A stretch of DNA of 64,000 bases from JBBQWR01 sp038210495 (GTDB lineage Bacteria > Planctomycetota > Planctomycetia > Pirellulales > DATAWG01). The position numbers and the translations under genes are program-made. Under the pieces are notes generated by a model. That model made no database searches, was not told the DNA's origin, and saw only the letters and a list, made by a program, of their open reading frames with translations. The stretch is from positions 144,435-208,434 of the forward strand of contig JBBQWR010000001.1 in the NCBI GenBank assembly GCA_038210495.1, in the 5' to 3' direction. Shown piece by piece: positions 8,145 to 16,899 of the stretch. Position 1 is the stretch's first letter, and each line of letters starts with the position of its first letter.

Positions 8145-8659
8145 ACGCGAATATCGGCGTTCAAAAAATCGTCGATCGGCAGCAGCACCGCGTCGTTATC
8201 GACTGGATACCAACCATCTTGCACTCTGACCAGCGCGACGGGCCGACGATAAACGAGCGTCACCTCGACATGCGCCGGCGTGCTTTTGCTGACCTGCTCA
8301 ACCTTGGCGATCCAAGGATGTAGCGAGAAAGCTTGATGAATTCGCTCCACCAGTCCGTCGTCGAGGATGGATAAGCCGGTATTAAGGCCGGCGCCGCGAA
8401 TGACCTCGCCACGCACGTCCGCGCGGATCCACGGCGGCGGGGGGGTGATTCCGATCTCGCGAGGGTCGAGTCGATACTCGCTCCGCGCCGCGACGTGCTC
8501 GCGGACGTGGTTCCACAGCAATCGCCCGCCGAACCAAATCGCGGCCAAGACCGAGCCCAGCACAATCAAGCGCTGGCGAGCCACGGCCGTTCGCCACAGC
8601 GATTTGCCCAAACGGATCCACGGCGAGTCGCTCGCGAGCGAAGTCTTTAAAGTCGTCAT
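7757..8659 (-). CDS. ftsQ: FtsQ/DivIB-type cell division protein
   Basis: A 300-residue bitopic membrane protein. A short basic N-terminus is followed by one membrane segment (LIVLGSVLAAIWFGGRLLW, about residues 32-50), then a POTRA-like periplasmic part with IREIG/ITPPPPWIRADVRGEVI and the FtsQ-typical HPWIAKVEQVSKSTPAHVEV and YRRPVALVRV. FtsQ normally bridges cytoplasmic and periplasmic divisome parts. Here it ends the dcw cluster, with ftsA and ftsZ missing downstream. Its ATG overlaps the ddl stop in ATGA, so the two are probably translationally coupled. The family call rests on position, topology and the HPW..V motif, not on strong identity. Confidence 0.8.
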   Translation of the reverse strand: MTTLKTSLASDSPWIRLGKSLWRTAVARQRLIVLGSVLAAIWFGGRLLWNHVREHVAARSEYRLDPREIGITPPPPWIRADVRGEVIRGAGLNTGLSILDDGLVERIHQAFSLHPWIAKVEQVSKSTPAHVEVTLVYRRPVALVRVQDGWYPVDNDAVLLPIDDFLNADIRVYPRLLGVESSPVGGMGTRWGDPVVAGGARIGELLVPLWTDLELRAIRWIKPSSSGDLAQPAVFELVAATGAAIAWGAAPGSEPAGEMLAEQKIARLKNILAQRGTLDDSALDLRQPAASPRTASRPLP

Positions 8660-9603
8660 GACACGGTCTCGCGGGTGAGACAATCGCGAACCATCCACGA
8701 GCAGAGCTCGGGCATCGACATGCCCATTCGACGCGCCGATTCGGGCGCCAAACTGCGGCCGGTCATGCCGGGAATCGTGTTCACCTCCAGCACCCAAGGG
8801 CAGTTGGCGACGTCGACCATGAGATCGACGCGCACGAGGCTGCGAGTGTCGAGCGCCGCGGCCGCCGCGACGGCCATGTCGGCAAGCTCCGTTTGCAGAT
8901 CGCTGGGTAGATGGTCGACAAGCGGAAAGTTCGCTCGGGGACTGCTGTATTTTCCGTCGAAGCTAAACACTCGTCCGCGAGTCACGATTTCCAGTGGCGG
9001 AAGCGCCCGGCGGTCGAGCACGGCCACGGTGAATTCTCGGCCCCGAATGCACGATTCGACGATCGCGAACGGATCGAGAGAGGCGCAAGCGGCGATCGCC
9101 CGGCGCAGTTCTCGCGAGTTATGGGCGACGCTCACGCCGAGACTCGAACCCTGGCTCTCTGGCTTGACGACGACCGGATAACCGATCGCACCGGCCCGGC
9201 GAGCCGTATGCCGGGGTGGATCGCTAGTTTCGACGAGCACATAGGGCGGCGTGGGCACGCCGGCCTGTAGAAACCGCTCCTTGCTGGCCGACTTGCTCAT
9301 GGCCAGCCACGACGCCGCGGGACCGCTGCCCGTATAAGGCACGCCCAGCCGCTCGAGTTCTTGCTGAACACGGCCGTCCTCGCCCGCGCCACCGTGAAGG
9401 GCGATAAAGCAGGCGTCAAAATCATCCCATGGGACCGTCAGCAGATCGACTTGCGCGGGGTCGATCCAAGTGGCCTGATGACCTGATTTTTCCAGGGCGG
9501 AGACGACAGTCCAGCCGCTAATTGCGCTGATTTGTTTTTCCGACGAATCGCCCCCCGCGAGCACGACAATGCGAAGCGAGCGAAAATCTTCCATCGACGC
9601 CAT
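8656..9603 (-). CDS. ddl: D-alanine--D-alanine ligase
   Basis: ATP-grasp enzyme that makes the D-Ala-D-Ala dipeptide used by MurF. Visible motifs are VLAGGDSSEKQIS (N-terminal Gly loop; many Ddl have E-R/H-E-V-S), FIALHGGAGEDGRVQ, GVPYTGSG, YPVVVKPESQGSSLGVS (ATP-grasp Lys loop), the metal-binding VRVDLMVD and VLEVNTIPGMT (ENTxPGMT) box. The ATG at 9603 is preferred because AAGGAGG ends six bases before it; this gives 315 residues, the usual Ddl size. The gene lies between murB and ftsQ, its standard place, and shares ATGA with ftsQ. Confidence 0.95.
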   Translation of the reverse strand: MASMEDFRSLRIVVLAGGDSSEKQISAISGWTVVSALEKSGHQATWIDPAQVDLLTVPWDDFDACFIALHGGAGEDGRVQQELERLGVPYTGSGPAASWLAMSKSASKERFLQAGVPTPPYVLVETSDPPRHTARRAGAIGYPVVVKPESQGSSLGVSVAHNSRELRRAIAACASLDPFAIVESCIRGREFTVAVLDRRALPPLEIVTRGRVFSFDGKYSSPRANFPLVDHLPSDLQTELADMAVAAAAALDTRSLVRVDLMVDVANCPWVLEVNTIPGMTGRSLAPESARRMGMSMPELCSWMVRDCLTRETVS

Positions 9604-9637
9604 GGCCATCCTCCTTGACGGCGTAGCGTGCGGCTCG

Positions 9638-9661
9638 GCGAGCGGGGCGTAAGCCCCCTGT
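9638..9661. repeat. Palindromic repeat, family E (GCGAGCGGGG..CCCCCTG)
   Basis: GCGAGCGGGGCGTAAGCCCC then CTGT, a short palindrome between murB and ddl. Related copies at 26729-26756 and 35152-35179 share GCGAGCGGGGAGCG and CAGGGA ends. Confidence 0.6.
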
Positions 9662-9760
9662 CCTTCGGCGAACCAACACGATCGAGCTAAACTTCCCGTG
9701 GCCAACGACCCATCAGTCGCGCCAAACCGGCGATCCAATCCGCTGCCAATCCCCCGGCAT

Positions 9761-10654
9761 TCACCAAATCTCAATCTCCGTCTCGAGCTCCACGCCTAGT
9801 CGCTCCGCCACCCGACTGCGAACCAATTCAATTAATCGCAGCACATCGGCCGAGTTCGCATCAGAGTCGGTAACGATAAAGTTCGCGTGTCGGTCGCTGA
9901 CTTCGGCGCCGCCGATTCGCGTGCCTTTCAGGCCGGCTTGATCGACAAGCATCCCCGCGCTGATGCCGCGCGGATTTTTGAAGATGCAGCCCGCGCTCTG
10001 ATGGCTCAGCGGCTGGCTCGCCTTCTTGACGATCCACAGTTTTTGCATCCGTTTGGTGACTTCCTGGGGATCTTCGGCGTCGAGCTGAAAATGACAGCCG
10101 AGGATCACCAGTTCGTCCAAGCTGCTTTGACGATACGAAAACACGAGGTCTTCGCGCTGCCGCGTCAGAATATCACCGGACCGAGTCATCACCGTGGCGC
10201 GGCAAGTCCATTGGCCGACGTCTCCGCTGCGACTGCCAGCGTTGCCGTGCAAGGCGCCGCCCACCGTGCCGGGAATGCCGACCAAAGTTTCCAATCCCGC
10301 GAGCCCCTCGCGAACGACGGTCGAGATGACGTGTCCGAGTCGAGCCCCCGCGCCTGCGGTCACCGTGCCGCCGCTAACGCTGATTTCGTTGAAGGGCGCC
10401 GCCGAAAGTCTGAGTACGACGCCGCTGACGCCGTCGTCTCGCACGAGCAGATTCGAGCCGCCACCCAGCACGCGGATAGGCGTGCCTTCGTCGTGGCAGC
10501 GGCGCACGACCGCCGCCAGTTCTTCGACCGTGTTGGGCTCGGCAAAAAACTCGGCGCGGCCACCCAGTTGAAACCAGGTGTGCGGCGCGAGAGGCTCAGC
10601 CTCGCGCACGATCTTTTCGAACCCACTTGTGAAAGGCCTGACCGATTTTGCCAA
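9761..10654 (-). CDS. murB: UDP-N-acetylenolpyruvoylglucosamine reductase
   Basis: FAD/NADPH enzyme that reduces UDP-GlcNAc-enolpyruvate to UDP-MurNAc. The 297-residue chain has TWFQLGGRAEFFAEP near the start, IRVLGGGSNLLVRDDGV (FAD pyrophosphate loop), LVGIPGTVGGALHGNAG (FAD-binding GxPGxxGGA), FSYRQSS, and the late catalytic QSAGCIFKNP and HANFIV boxes. Like type II MurB it lacks the extra Tyr-loop insertion of the E. coli enzyme. The frame opens with a TTG at 10654 preceded by GGGAG nine bases upstream, overlapping the end of murC by 59 bases; a GTG at 10609 is a second possible start. Overlap with murC implies a shared transcript. Confidence 0.95.
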   Translation of the reverse strand: MAKSVRPFTSGFEKIVREAEPLAPHTWFQLGGRAEFFAEPNTVEELAAVVRRCHDEGTPIRVLGGGSNLLVRDDGVSGVVLRLSAAPFNEISVSGGTVTAGAGARLGHVISTVVREGLAGLETLVGIPGTVGGALHGNAGSRSGDVGQWTCRATVMTRSGDILTRQREDLVFSYRQSSLDELVILGCHFQLDAEDPQEVTKRMQKLWIVKKASQPLSHQSAGCIFKNPRGISAGMLVDQAGLKGTRIGGAEVSDRHANFIVTDSDANSADVLRLIELVRSRVAERLGVELETEIEIW

Positions 10655-12032
10655 TTTCGCCAGCTCCCATCGTGATCAAAACATCGCCGGACCGCAGTTC
10701 CGATTTAACGCGCCGCACGATCGCCGCCAGCTCATGTTCGTTCAAAACATCGCCGCCTGCAACGGCTATCGCGGCGGCCAGATCGGCGGCCGTCACCTCG
10801 CCCGGATTCCGGTCGGGTTCCCGGGCACGATCGATATCGGCCACGGCGATCTTGTCGGCATTTTGCAAACTGGCGGCGAATTCTTCCAACAGGGCCGCAG
10901 TCCGCGAAACCTGGTGCGGCTGGAACAAGCACCACAGACGCCGTCCAGGATACATCGCTCGCACCGCGGCCAGCGATGCCCGCACGGCAGTCGGATGATG
11001 GGCGTAGTCGTCGACGAACGCGACGCCGTCGCGCGAGCCGAGCACCTGCAGCCGGCGTTTGACTCCGCGAAAATCGGAGAGCGCCGCGGCGATCGAAGCG
11101 GTGTCCACCCCGGCGGCGCTCGCTAGCGCCGCTGCGGCCAGGGCATTGAGCACGTTGTGCTTTCCAGGCACGTGAAGCGTTACGCGAGCGACGGAGCGTC
11201 GTTGTTGCACGAGTTCAAATCGATAGCGGCCGCGGCGCGTTTGCAGCCGCCTCGCGCTCCAGTCCGCCCCCGCGTCGAAGCCGAAGCTCGCCGTGCGGCA
11301 TCGCAAGCCGGCGATCAATCCGCGGGCGATCGGACAATCGCGATTCACCAGCAGCAGCCCTTCCTCTCGCACTCGGGCGGCGAATCGCCAAAAAGCATCG
11401 ATCAACTGCCACCGCGATCGGTAGTAGTCAAAGTGATCCAGCTCGACACCCAACACGACGGCCAAATGCGGATTGAGCCGCAGAAAGTTCGCCCGATATT
11501 CGCAGGCTTCGACCAGCAGCGCGGGAACGTTGCCAGGCCGGCCCCCCGTGACGGCGCCGAGCGGGGTCGCCCCGCAAACGACGACGGGATCGAATTGACC
11601 GCGAAGCAGTGCCGCCGAGGCCATCGCGGTGGTGGTCGATTTGCCATGCGTTCCGGCGACGGCCATCGTGACGCAGCCTTGGGCCAAATCGGACAATGCC
11701 TCGGGATAACTGCGGGTTGTTAGCGATTGCCGTGCCGCGTGGCGGCGCTCGACATTATCGGGAGCGACCGCATCGCTATAAACGACCAACTCCGCGTCGG
11801 CAGGGACATGACGCGCGGCATGGCCGGGATAAATGCATGCGCCCAGTCGCGAGAGCTGACTGGCGGCTTGCGGATCGACTTCTGACCCGGTGACGCGCCA
11901 GCCATGGCCCAGCAGCACGGCGGCCAGCGAGCGCATGCCGCTACCGCCAATGCCAATGAGATGAGCAACCGGCGCGGGGGCGACATCGTCGCTGGCGCCG
12001 CGAAATAGCAAGGGAGTCGCGAGATCGTTCAC
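10596..12032 (-). CDS. murC: UDP-N-acetylmuramate--L-alanine ligase
   Basis: Adds the first amino acid of the peptidoglycan stem peptide. Motifs in order: VAHLIGIGGSGM (Rossmann loop), YSDAV, the P-loop VAGTHGKSTT, VEACEYRANFL, GVELDHFDYY, VPGKHNVLNALAA, FVDDYAHHPT and FQPHQVSRT near the C-terminus. The E-HxD-Y pattern and HHPT are typical of MurC rather than other Mur ligases. I chose the GTG at 12032, because it overlaps the stop of a small upstream frame as GTGA; a TTG at 12056 would add eight residues. It is followed by the overlapping murB. Confidence 0.95.
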   Translation of the reverse strand: MNDLATPLLFRGASDDVAPAPVAHLIGIGGSGMRSLAAVLLGHGWRVTGSEVDPQAASQLSRLGACIYPGHAARHVPADAELVVYSDAVAPDNVERRHAARQSLTTRSYPEALSDLAQGCVTMAVAGTHGKSTTTAMASAALLRGQFDPVVVCGATPLGAVTGGRPGNVPALLVEACEYRANFLRLNPHLAVVLGVELDHFDYYRSRWQLIDAFWRFAARVREEGLLLVNRDCPIARGLIAGLRCRTASFGFDAGADWSARRLQTRRGRYRFELVQQRRSVARVTLHVPGKHNVLNALAAAALASAAGVDTASIAAALSDFRGVKRRLQVLGSRDGVAFVDDYAHHPTAVRASLAAVRAMYPGRRLWCLFQPHQVSRTAALLEEFAASLQNADKIAVADIDRAREPDRNPGEVTAADLAAAIAVAGGDVLNEHELAAIVRRVKSELRSGDVLITMGAGEIGKIGQAFHKWVRKDRARG

Positions 12033-12157
12033 AATCGTGGGCCATCCGTGCCGCAAAAATTAATCCAGCGCCAGCCGCTATCGTCGCGGCCGCGCCCCAT
12101 TTCGTCGGCGGCATAATACGGCCGAATCGTCGCGGGCGTCAACATGAGTCGAAGCAT
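12029..12157 (-). CDS. Possible 42-residue protein coupled to murC
   Basis: An ATG at 12157 opens a 42-codon frame (MLRLMLTPATIRPYYAADE...) whose TGA overlaps the murC GTG as GTGA. It begins three bases after the stop of the preceding 88-residue gene, so all three could be co-translated. The residue mix is protein-like (several Tyr/Trp, balanced charge), but I recognise no family. It may be only a leader frame or chance. A second in-frame ATG is at 12145. Confidence 0.3.
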   Translation of the reverse strand: MLRLMLTPATIRPYYAADEMGRGRDDSGWRWINFCGTDGPRL

Positions 12158-12159
12158 TG

Positions 12160-12426
12160 CTATATGCAATTCGCCAACCAAAATCGCGCCTCGGCTTGAA
12201 GCACGTCGAGAAGGTTGTTCGCGTCGATGTAGGCCTCGTATTCCGCGAGTTCGGATTCAGACAACTCTCCTTCATTGGCTTTTTCCGCAAGTTCAGCCGA
12301 TCGTCGTCGGACCGCAGCTTCTCCCCGTAACCCTGCAAGCTTTTGAGTCTGGTCCGACGATAGCAACGCAAAGAATGGCGCTATGCCTCGGTGAAAGGCT
12401 TCATGAGATTTGTCGGAAATGCTCAT
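12160..12426 (-). CDS. Small acidic helical protein of unknown function
   Basis: An 88-residue protein beginning MSISDKSHEAFHRG. Its second half has AELAEKANEGELSESELAEY and then EAYIDANNLLDVLQAEARFW. This pattern (ELAEKANEGELTxEExAEYExYxxANN..LQAKAR) is, from memory, a widespread small family in planctomycetes and cyanobacteria with no known role; relatives often sit next to an HNH nuclease gene. There is no HNH gene here. The gene interrupts the dcw cluster between murG and murC, on the same strand, so it may simply be a passenger. The ATG at 12426 gives the family-like N-terminus. Confidence 0.7.
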   Translation of the reverse strand: MSISDKSHEAFHRGIAPFFALLSSDQTQKLAGLRGEAAVRRRSAELAEKANEGELSESELAEYEAYIDANNLLDVLQAEARFWLANCI

Positions 12427-12504
12427 GTCGCTAGCGTAACAGGAATCGGAAGCCGACGCCAAAAGAACCGTTAATGTTTCACTCGGTCCAGCTAAGCCAC
12501 GCGA

Positions 12505-13740
12505 TTAGGCGATTGCCGCTTGCGGCGCCGTGCGCATGTCGGATAGTTGGGCGATCATCGTGGCGACGTGCCAAGCGGCGTCGGGACGCGCTAGCTCCCG
12601 CATGGAGCGCGACATCGATTGCCGAATATGCTCATTTTGCAGTAACGGCGTGAGCGCGCTCGCGAAAGCGTTGTCCAAGCGGCCGTCGAGTTCGCGCGTG
12701 TCTAGAATTTCGGCGGCGCCGGCGGCCGCGAAAATGTTGGCGTTCTTGCGCTGGTGATCTGACGCCGCGTGCGGATAGGGCACGAGCAGCGCCGGCGATC
12801 CGGTGGTCGCAAGCTCGGCCAAGGTCGTGCCGCCCGCGCGGCTGATGACCAAGTCGGCGCCCCGCAACAGCGGTTGCAGCCGTTCCACGAACGAGACGGT
12901 CAACGCCGGAACAGCCAACTTCCGGTAAAGCGCGGCGGTTGCTTCGCGGTCCCGGGAGCCAGTTTGATGAACGATTCGCCAGCCGCGAAGTTGATCGTGC
13001 AGCTTGTATAACGCTCGAGGAATTTGCTCGTTGAGGGTATGGGCTCCTCCGCTACCGCCAAGAATGAGCAACTGTCGTTGCGGCAGGCGAGCGGCGCGCG
13101 GCAAACCGCCATTCGCCGGGCCGTCCGACACGAGATCGCCGTTTAAGCTGGAGGCTTCGACCGAGGCAGCCTTTCTCGGCGGGCGGCGAATCAATCGCAC
13201 GACGGAGTGGTCAGCCGACTCGAAGCCCGAGCGGATCGGATTGCCCGTCAGTCGAACGGGACCCGCCGCGCGGAGCAACTTGCCCGCTTCCTCAAAGGCT
13301 ATGCAAACGAGCGAAGCGCGGGGAGCAAACCAGCGAGTGGCTCGGCCGGGAACGGTGTTTTGCTCCAGCAGCACCAAGGGTAAGCGACCGGCGGCCGCGG
13401 CCCAGGCCATCGGCGCGCTCGCGTAGCCTCCCAATCCGACGACGAGCGAAATATCTTCGGCCCGTGCGAATCTTGCGGCGGCGCGGTAGCCCGCCAGGTT
13501 TTCCTTCACGAAACGCCAAGCGCCGCGCGGACCGCGCGGCAACGGGCGCGACGGAAGTTGCAAGTGTTCGTATCCGGCGCGCAACACCAATTCGCGCTCC
13601 TGCGGTTTGGATCCGGTGGCAATCGTGATCCGCGCACGGGGCGCGATAATTAACAGTTGCTCGGCAACAGCCAAGCCAGGAAACAGATGCCCTGCCGTGC
13701 CGCCGCCAGCGAACACAATATGAGGATTGTTAATAGTCAT
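12505..13740 (-). CDS. murG: MurG N-acetylglucosaminyltransferase with an inter-domain insertion
   Basis: Transfers GlcNAc from UDP-GlcNAc to lipid I to form lipid II at the inner face of the membrane. GT-B fold: HIVFAGGGTAGHLFPGLAVA (first Gly loop), VVGLGGYASAPM, LLEQNTVPGRATRW, then in the C-terminal domain LLILGGSGGAHTLNE, ISRAGGTTLAELATTGSPAL and VPYPHAASDHQRKNA. At 411 residues it is longer than the usual ~360. The excess is a Ser/Ala/Arg-rich linker of about 45 residues near 180-225, between the two domains. It lies in the dcw cluster after mraY; the usual murD and ftsW are missing between them. Confidence 0.95.
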   Translation of the reverse strand: MTINNPHIVFAGGGTAGHLFPGLAVAEQLLIIAPRARITIATGSKPQERELVLRAGYEHLQLPSRPLPRGPRGAWRFVKENLAGYRAAARFARAEDISLVVGLGGYASAPMAWAAAAGRLPLVLLEQNTVPGRATRWFAPRASLVCIAFEEAGKLLRAAGPVRLTGNPIRSGFESADHSVVRLIRRPPRKAASVEASSLNGDLVSDGPANGGLPRAARLPQRQLLILGGSGGAHTLNEQIPRALYKLHDQLRGWRIVHQTGSRDREATAALYRKLAVPALTVSFVERLQPLLRGADLVISRAGGTTLAELATTGSPALLVPYPHAASDHQRKNANIFAAAGAAEILDTRELDGRLDNAFASALTPLLQNEHIRQSMSRSMRELARPDAAWHVATMIAQLSDMRTAPQAAIA

Positions 13741-13906
13741 GATATTGGCGGCGCCGAAAAAGCGCCCGGATTTCGTTGCCGTCCTGTAATGTTTACCCCG
13801 TGCCAGGCCTGGTGGTTTCCCGCTTTAAATACGACGCCCGTATGCAGCGAAAAGTTCGCCGAATTTCCGAGACGAGCCAGAACGTTAGGAGAACGTCGCG
13901 GCCATC

Positions 13907-15028
13907 CTAGCGACTTAGGCCGATCGGGCGAACCGCTATTCGCGCGGACTCGCCCAATTGGTCTTGCGGGCGACTGGTCTTTAACATAGCCAGCCCCACC
14001 ACGGCGCAGAGAACCGATGCAATCCAGAACCGCACCACGATTTTGCTTTCAGGCCACCCGATCAATTGAAAGTGGTGATGCAGCGGCGCACAGCGAAAAA
14101 TTCTCCGTCGTGTCCAGCGGTGCCAAAAAACTTGCGCGACGACACTGAGCGTTTCGATCACAAATACCCCGCCGACGATCGCCAACAGAAACTCTTGCCG
14201 CACGATCACGGCCAGCAGTCCGAGTAGACCTCCCAGCGGAAGCGAACCAGTGTCACCCATGAAGACCTGGGCGGGATGGCAATTGAACCAGAGAAATCCC
14301 AGCACGCCACCCACGAGTCCGCCGACAACGACAAGTAGTTCTCCGGCGCCAGCCACGTGAGGCACGTTCAAGTAAGCCGACCACTGAGCGTGCCCGCTGG
14401 CGTACGTCACGATTCCCATCGCACATGTCGCCGAGAGGAGGCAACCTCCCGCCAGACCGTCCAGCCCGTCGGTGAGATTAACTGCATTGGAAGAGCCGAC
14501 GATCACGAGCACCGCCAGCGGCACGAACCACAGACCAAGCTGGCCGACGCGGCCCACCAAAGGCACGTTCAGATCCAAACCTCCGGCCTGTTGACGTGCG
14601 ATCGCATACAGAAACAGAGCCGCGACCAGTGCCACGCCGATCTGCGCGGAGAGCTTCGCCCGGGGACTCAATCCATTGCCTCGGCCCGAGAGCTTGTTCA
14701 AATCGTCCGCGGCGCCGATCGCCGTCAGACCGATCAGCGTCACGAGCACGATCGGCAAATACTGATTTTCCAGATCCCCAAGCAAAAGCACGGCGATCAT
14801 CAATCCGGCGACGAGAAAGAGTCCGCCCATGGTGGGCGTCCACTGCTTATGGCGATGCAGATCGCGAATTTCGTCCGACGGGCTGAGATTCGGTTCGCGG
14901 AAATGAAAATTGAGCCAGCGGATCAATCGCGAACCGACGACCAGGGCGGCCAGAAAGCTGACGCCCGCGGCCAGCAAGGCTCGAAGCGTGATCTTGTCCA
15001 GCGGTCCGCCCAGTAGCCAAAGTAGCAT
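13907..15028 (-). CDS. mraY: Phospho-N-acetylmuramoyl-pentapeptide-transferase
   Basis: Integral membrane enzyme that transfers phospho-MurNAc-pentapeptide to undecaprenyl phosphate to make lipid I. The 373-residue protein has about ten hydrophobic segments and the diagnostic motifs HKQWTPTMGGL, IGAADDLNK (the DDxxK pair), NAVNLTDGLDGLAGG (NLTDGLDGLA), FMGDTGSLPLGG and CAPLHHHFQLIGWPE (HHH). The start is an ATG at 15028. It follows murF after a 392-base gap and precedes murG. Confidence 0.97.
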   Translation of the reverse strand: MLLWLLGGPLDKITLRALLAAGVSFLAALVVGSRLIRWLNFHFREPNLSPSDEIRDLHRHKQWTPTMGGLFLVAGLMIAVLLLGDLENQYLPIVLVTLIGLTAIGAADDLNKLSGRGNGLSPRAKLSAQIGVALVAALFLYAIARQQAGGLDLNVPLVGRVGQLGLWFVPLAVLVIVGSSNAVNLTDGLDGLAGGCLLSATCAMGIVTYASGHAQWSAYLNVPHVAGAGELLVVVGGLVGGVLGFLWFNCHPAQVFMGDTGSLPLGGLLGLLAVIVRQEFLLAIVGGVFVIETLSVVAQVFWHRWTRRRIFRCAPLHHHFQLIGWPESKIVVRFWIASVLCAVVGLAMLKTSRPQDQLGESARIAVRPIGLSR

Positions 15029-15420
15029 GCGGTCGATCCCTAGAGCCGGTAACCAAGAAGCGAGTGAATGGCCGGGCCATGCAAACCTAAGGAACGGCCG
15101 ATGGTGAGTCGGCCGATCCCTCGAACGCTTGCTTCTTGCCCTCGCGTGCCCGCCCCTCTTGCCCCACGCGTACCGCGATCAACCGCGCCACTGTTCCCTG
15201 AGACGCCGGAGCGGCATTGCTGCCGCCCCGACGCTCAGTCATAGGCTCCATCGTGAAGCGCTCGCCGCTGCGATTGACCCAGAAACCGCACACGGCAAGG
15301 TAATGCTCCGACCCAGGAGGGAGGGTAGCGCCAAGGTTCCCGCAAACCCGACGCAGACGATGGAGCCTCAAATGTATTGGAAAAAATGTTTACTGTAGCT
15401 CTCGGAGTTGGCTTTTTGGT
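15029..15420. other. 392-base gap inside the dcw cluster, no clear gene
   Basis: Weak frames exist on both strands (94 residues at 15087-15371 minus, 89 residues at 15129-15398 plus), but neither has a recognisable family, a good ribosome binding site or a protein-like composition. The gap separates murF from mraY, which are usually tightly packed, so it may hold a promoter or a gene remnant. Confidence 0.4.
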
Positions 15421-16821
15421 TTAGGCCGCAGCCGAATTCGAGCGATGTTTCAGTGATTCGACCAAATGTTCCATGCCCATGACGCGGGCGCCTTTGACCA
15501 GCACGACGTCGCCAGTTTCGATCGCCGCCGCTAGCACCGGAAACGCTTGCTCCCAGTGTTGGCAAGCGATGGTGCTGTGCTTAGGCATCCCGGCGGCTTC
15601 GGCGGCCGTCGTTATGTCAGTGGCGAACTCACCGCACGCCACGAGCAAATCGGCGCCACAGAGATTGACCACATCCTCGCCGAGCTTACGGTGCCAAGTC
15701 GGGGCTTTATCGCCGAGGTCGCCCATATCACCGGCCACGACGATGCGTTTACCGGGAGCATCGATCTCGCGAATCAATTCGAGCGCGGCCCGCATGGCCG
15801 TTGGACTGGAGTTATAGCAGTCGTTGACGATTGTGGCGCCGGCGACATCGGACACTTCGCAACGCATGGCGACCGGTTCAAAGTCGGCCAGCGCCGCGGC
15901 GATCTCCTTGGCGTCGATATCGAACATCCGCCCGACGGCGATGGCCGCCAACGCCGCGTGAAGATAATGTCTACCCCAGACCGGCGCTCCATATTGCTCG
16001 CCGTCGACGGTGAACCGCAACCAGCCGTCTCGATTCTCCACCCGAGTCGCCGCGATGTCGTTGTCCGCTCCGCGGCCGACCCAAACGATTTTCTTCCGCG
16101 ACAATTCAGCCAGCTTTCGCAAACAGGGATCGTCGCCATTCAGAATCGCGCATCCGTCGTCCGGCAATTCTTCGAATAGTTCCCATTTAGCCGCGGCGAT
16201 TGCTTCTTGACTGCCAAAGCCGCCCAGATGGGCCTCGCCGATCTGCGTGATGACGCCGATCTTCGGCGCCGCCAACTTTGCGATCCGGCGAATTTCGCCC
16301 GCAGCGCTCGCGCCCAGTTCGAGCACGGCGTACTGATGCCAACGCTCGAGTTGCAGCAAACTCAGCGGGACGCCGATTTGATTGTTGAAATTGCGAGGGC
16401 TGGTGACCCCCGAAAACCGCGAATTGAGAACGCAAGCGATCATTCTTCGCGTCGTCGTCTTGCCGACGCTGCCGGTGACGGCAATCACCGGCGCGGTAAA
16501 CTGTCGCCGGCTCCAAAGAGCCAATTCCCAAAGAGCTTGGTTCGAGTCGGACACTTCGAGCGACCAGCGGCCGGCCCAGGGTTCGACCCACCGGCCGGAG
16601 GTCACGACCCCTTGGGCGCCGCGGACGAACGCCTCTTCGGCGAAATGCGCGCCGTTGTATCGCTGGCCAACAAGTCCCCAAAACACTTCATCCGGCTCGA
16701 CCTCGCGACTATCGCTCACGATGCGGCCCACGACCGTGGCATCGCCATCGCAGGGAGGCATGAGGCCTAGTCGCAAGGAGCCGCCGAGAAGTTCGTGAAG
16801 ATCGTCGAGGGTGAATTGCAT
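15421..16821 (-). CDS. murF: UDP-N-acetylmuramoyl-tripeptide--D-alanyl-D-alanine ligase
   Basis: Adds D-Ala-D-Ala to the UDP-MurNAc-tripeptide. Of its 466 residues the recognisable stretches are IVSDSREVEPDEVFWGL (uracil-side N-terminal domain), the P-loop VIAVTGSVGKTTTRRMI, SPRNFNNQIGVPLSLL (the NxNNxxGxP box specific to MurF), LELGASAAGEI, IGEAHLGGFGS, and IVNDCYNSSPTAMRAAL (the YNASP-like box). VKGARVMGMEHLVE (KGSR-like) closes it. It starts 78 bases after murE on the same strand. Ddl, its dipeptide supplier, is in the same cluster. Confidence 0.97.
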   Translation of the reverse strand: MQFTLDDLHELLGGSLRLGLMPPCDGDATVVGRIVSDSREVEPDEVFWGLVGQRYNGAHFAEEAFVRGAQGVVTSGRWVEPWAGRWSLEVSDSNQALWELALWSRRQFTAPVIAVTGSVGKTTTRRMIACVLNSRFSGVTSPRNFNNQIGVPLSLLQLERWHQYAVLELGASAAGEIRRIAKLAAPKIGVITQIGEAHLGGFGSQEAIAAAKWELFEELPDDGCAILNGDDPCLRKLAELSRKKIVWVGRGADNDIAATRVENRDGWLRFTVDGEQYGAPVWGRHYLHAALAAIAVGRMFDIDAKEIAAALADFEPVAMRCEVSDVAGATIVNDCYNSSPTAMRAALELIREIDAPGKRIVVAGDMGDLGDKAPTWHRKLGEDVVNLCGADLLVACGEFATDITTAAEAAGMPKHSTIACQHWEQAFPVLAAAIETGDVVLVKGARVMGMEHLVESLKHRSNSAAA

Positions 16822-16899
16822 GGAGGAAAAGCAGCGGGCGCGGTTGCTGGTGAGAGATCGATCGAGCGGTAGTGGTTACGAGAATCGGAGACACGACGG

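Noticed and set aside
9887..10675. A 262-codon plus-strand frame opposite murB
   Set aside because: Antisense of murB; no family sequence or ribosome binding site.
15087..15371. A 94-codon frame in the murF-mraY gap
   Set aside because: Lies on the operon strand and might be real, but has no recognisable family, weak start and unstructured composition; reported only as a gap.
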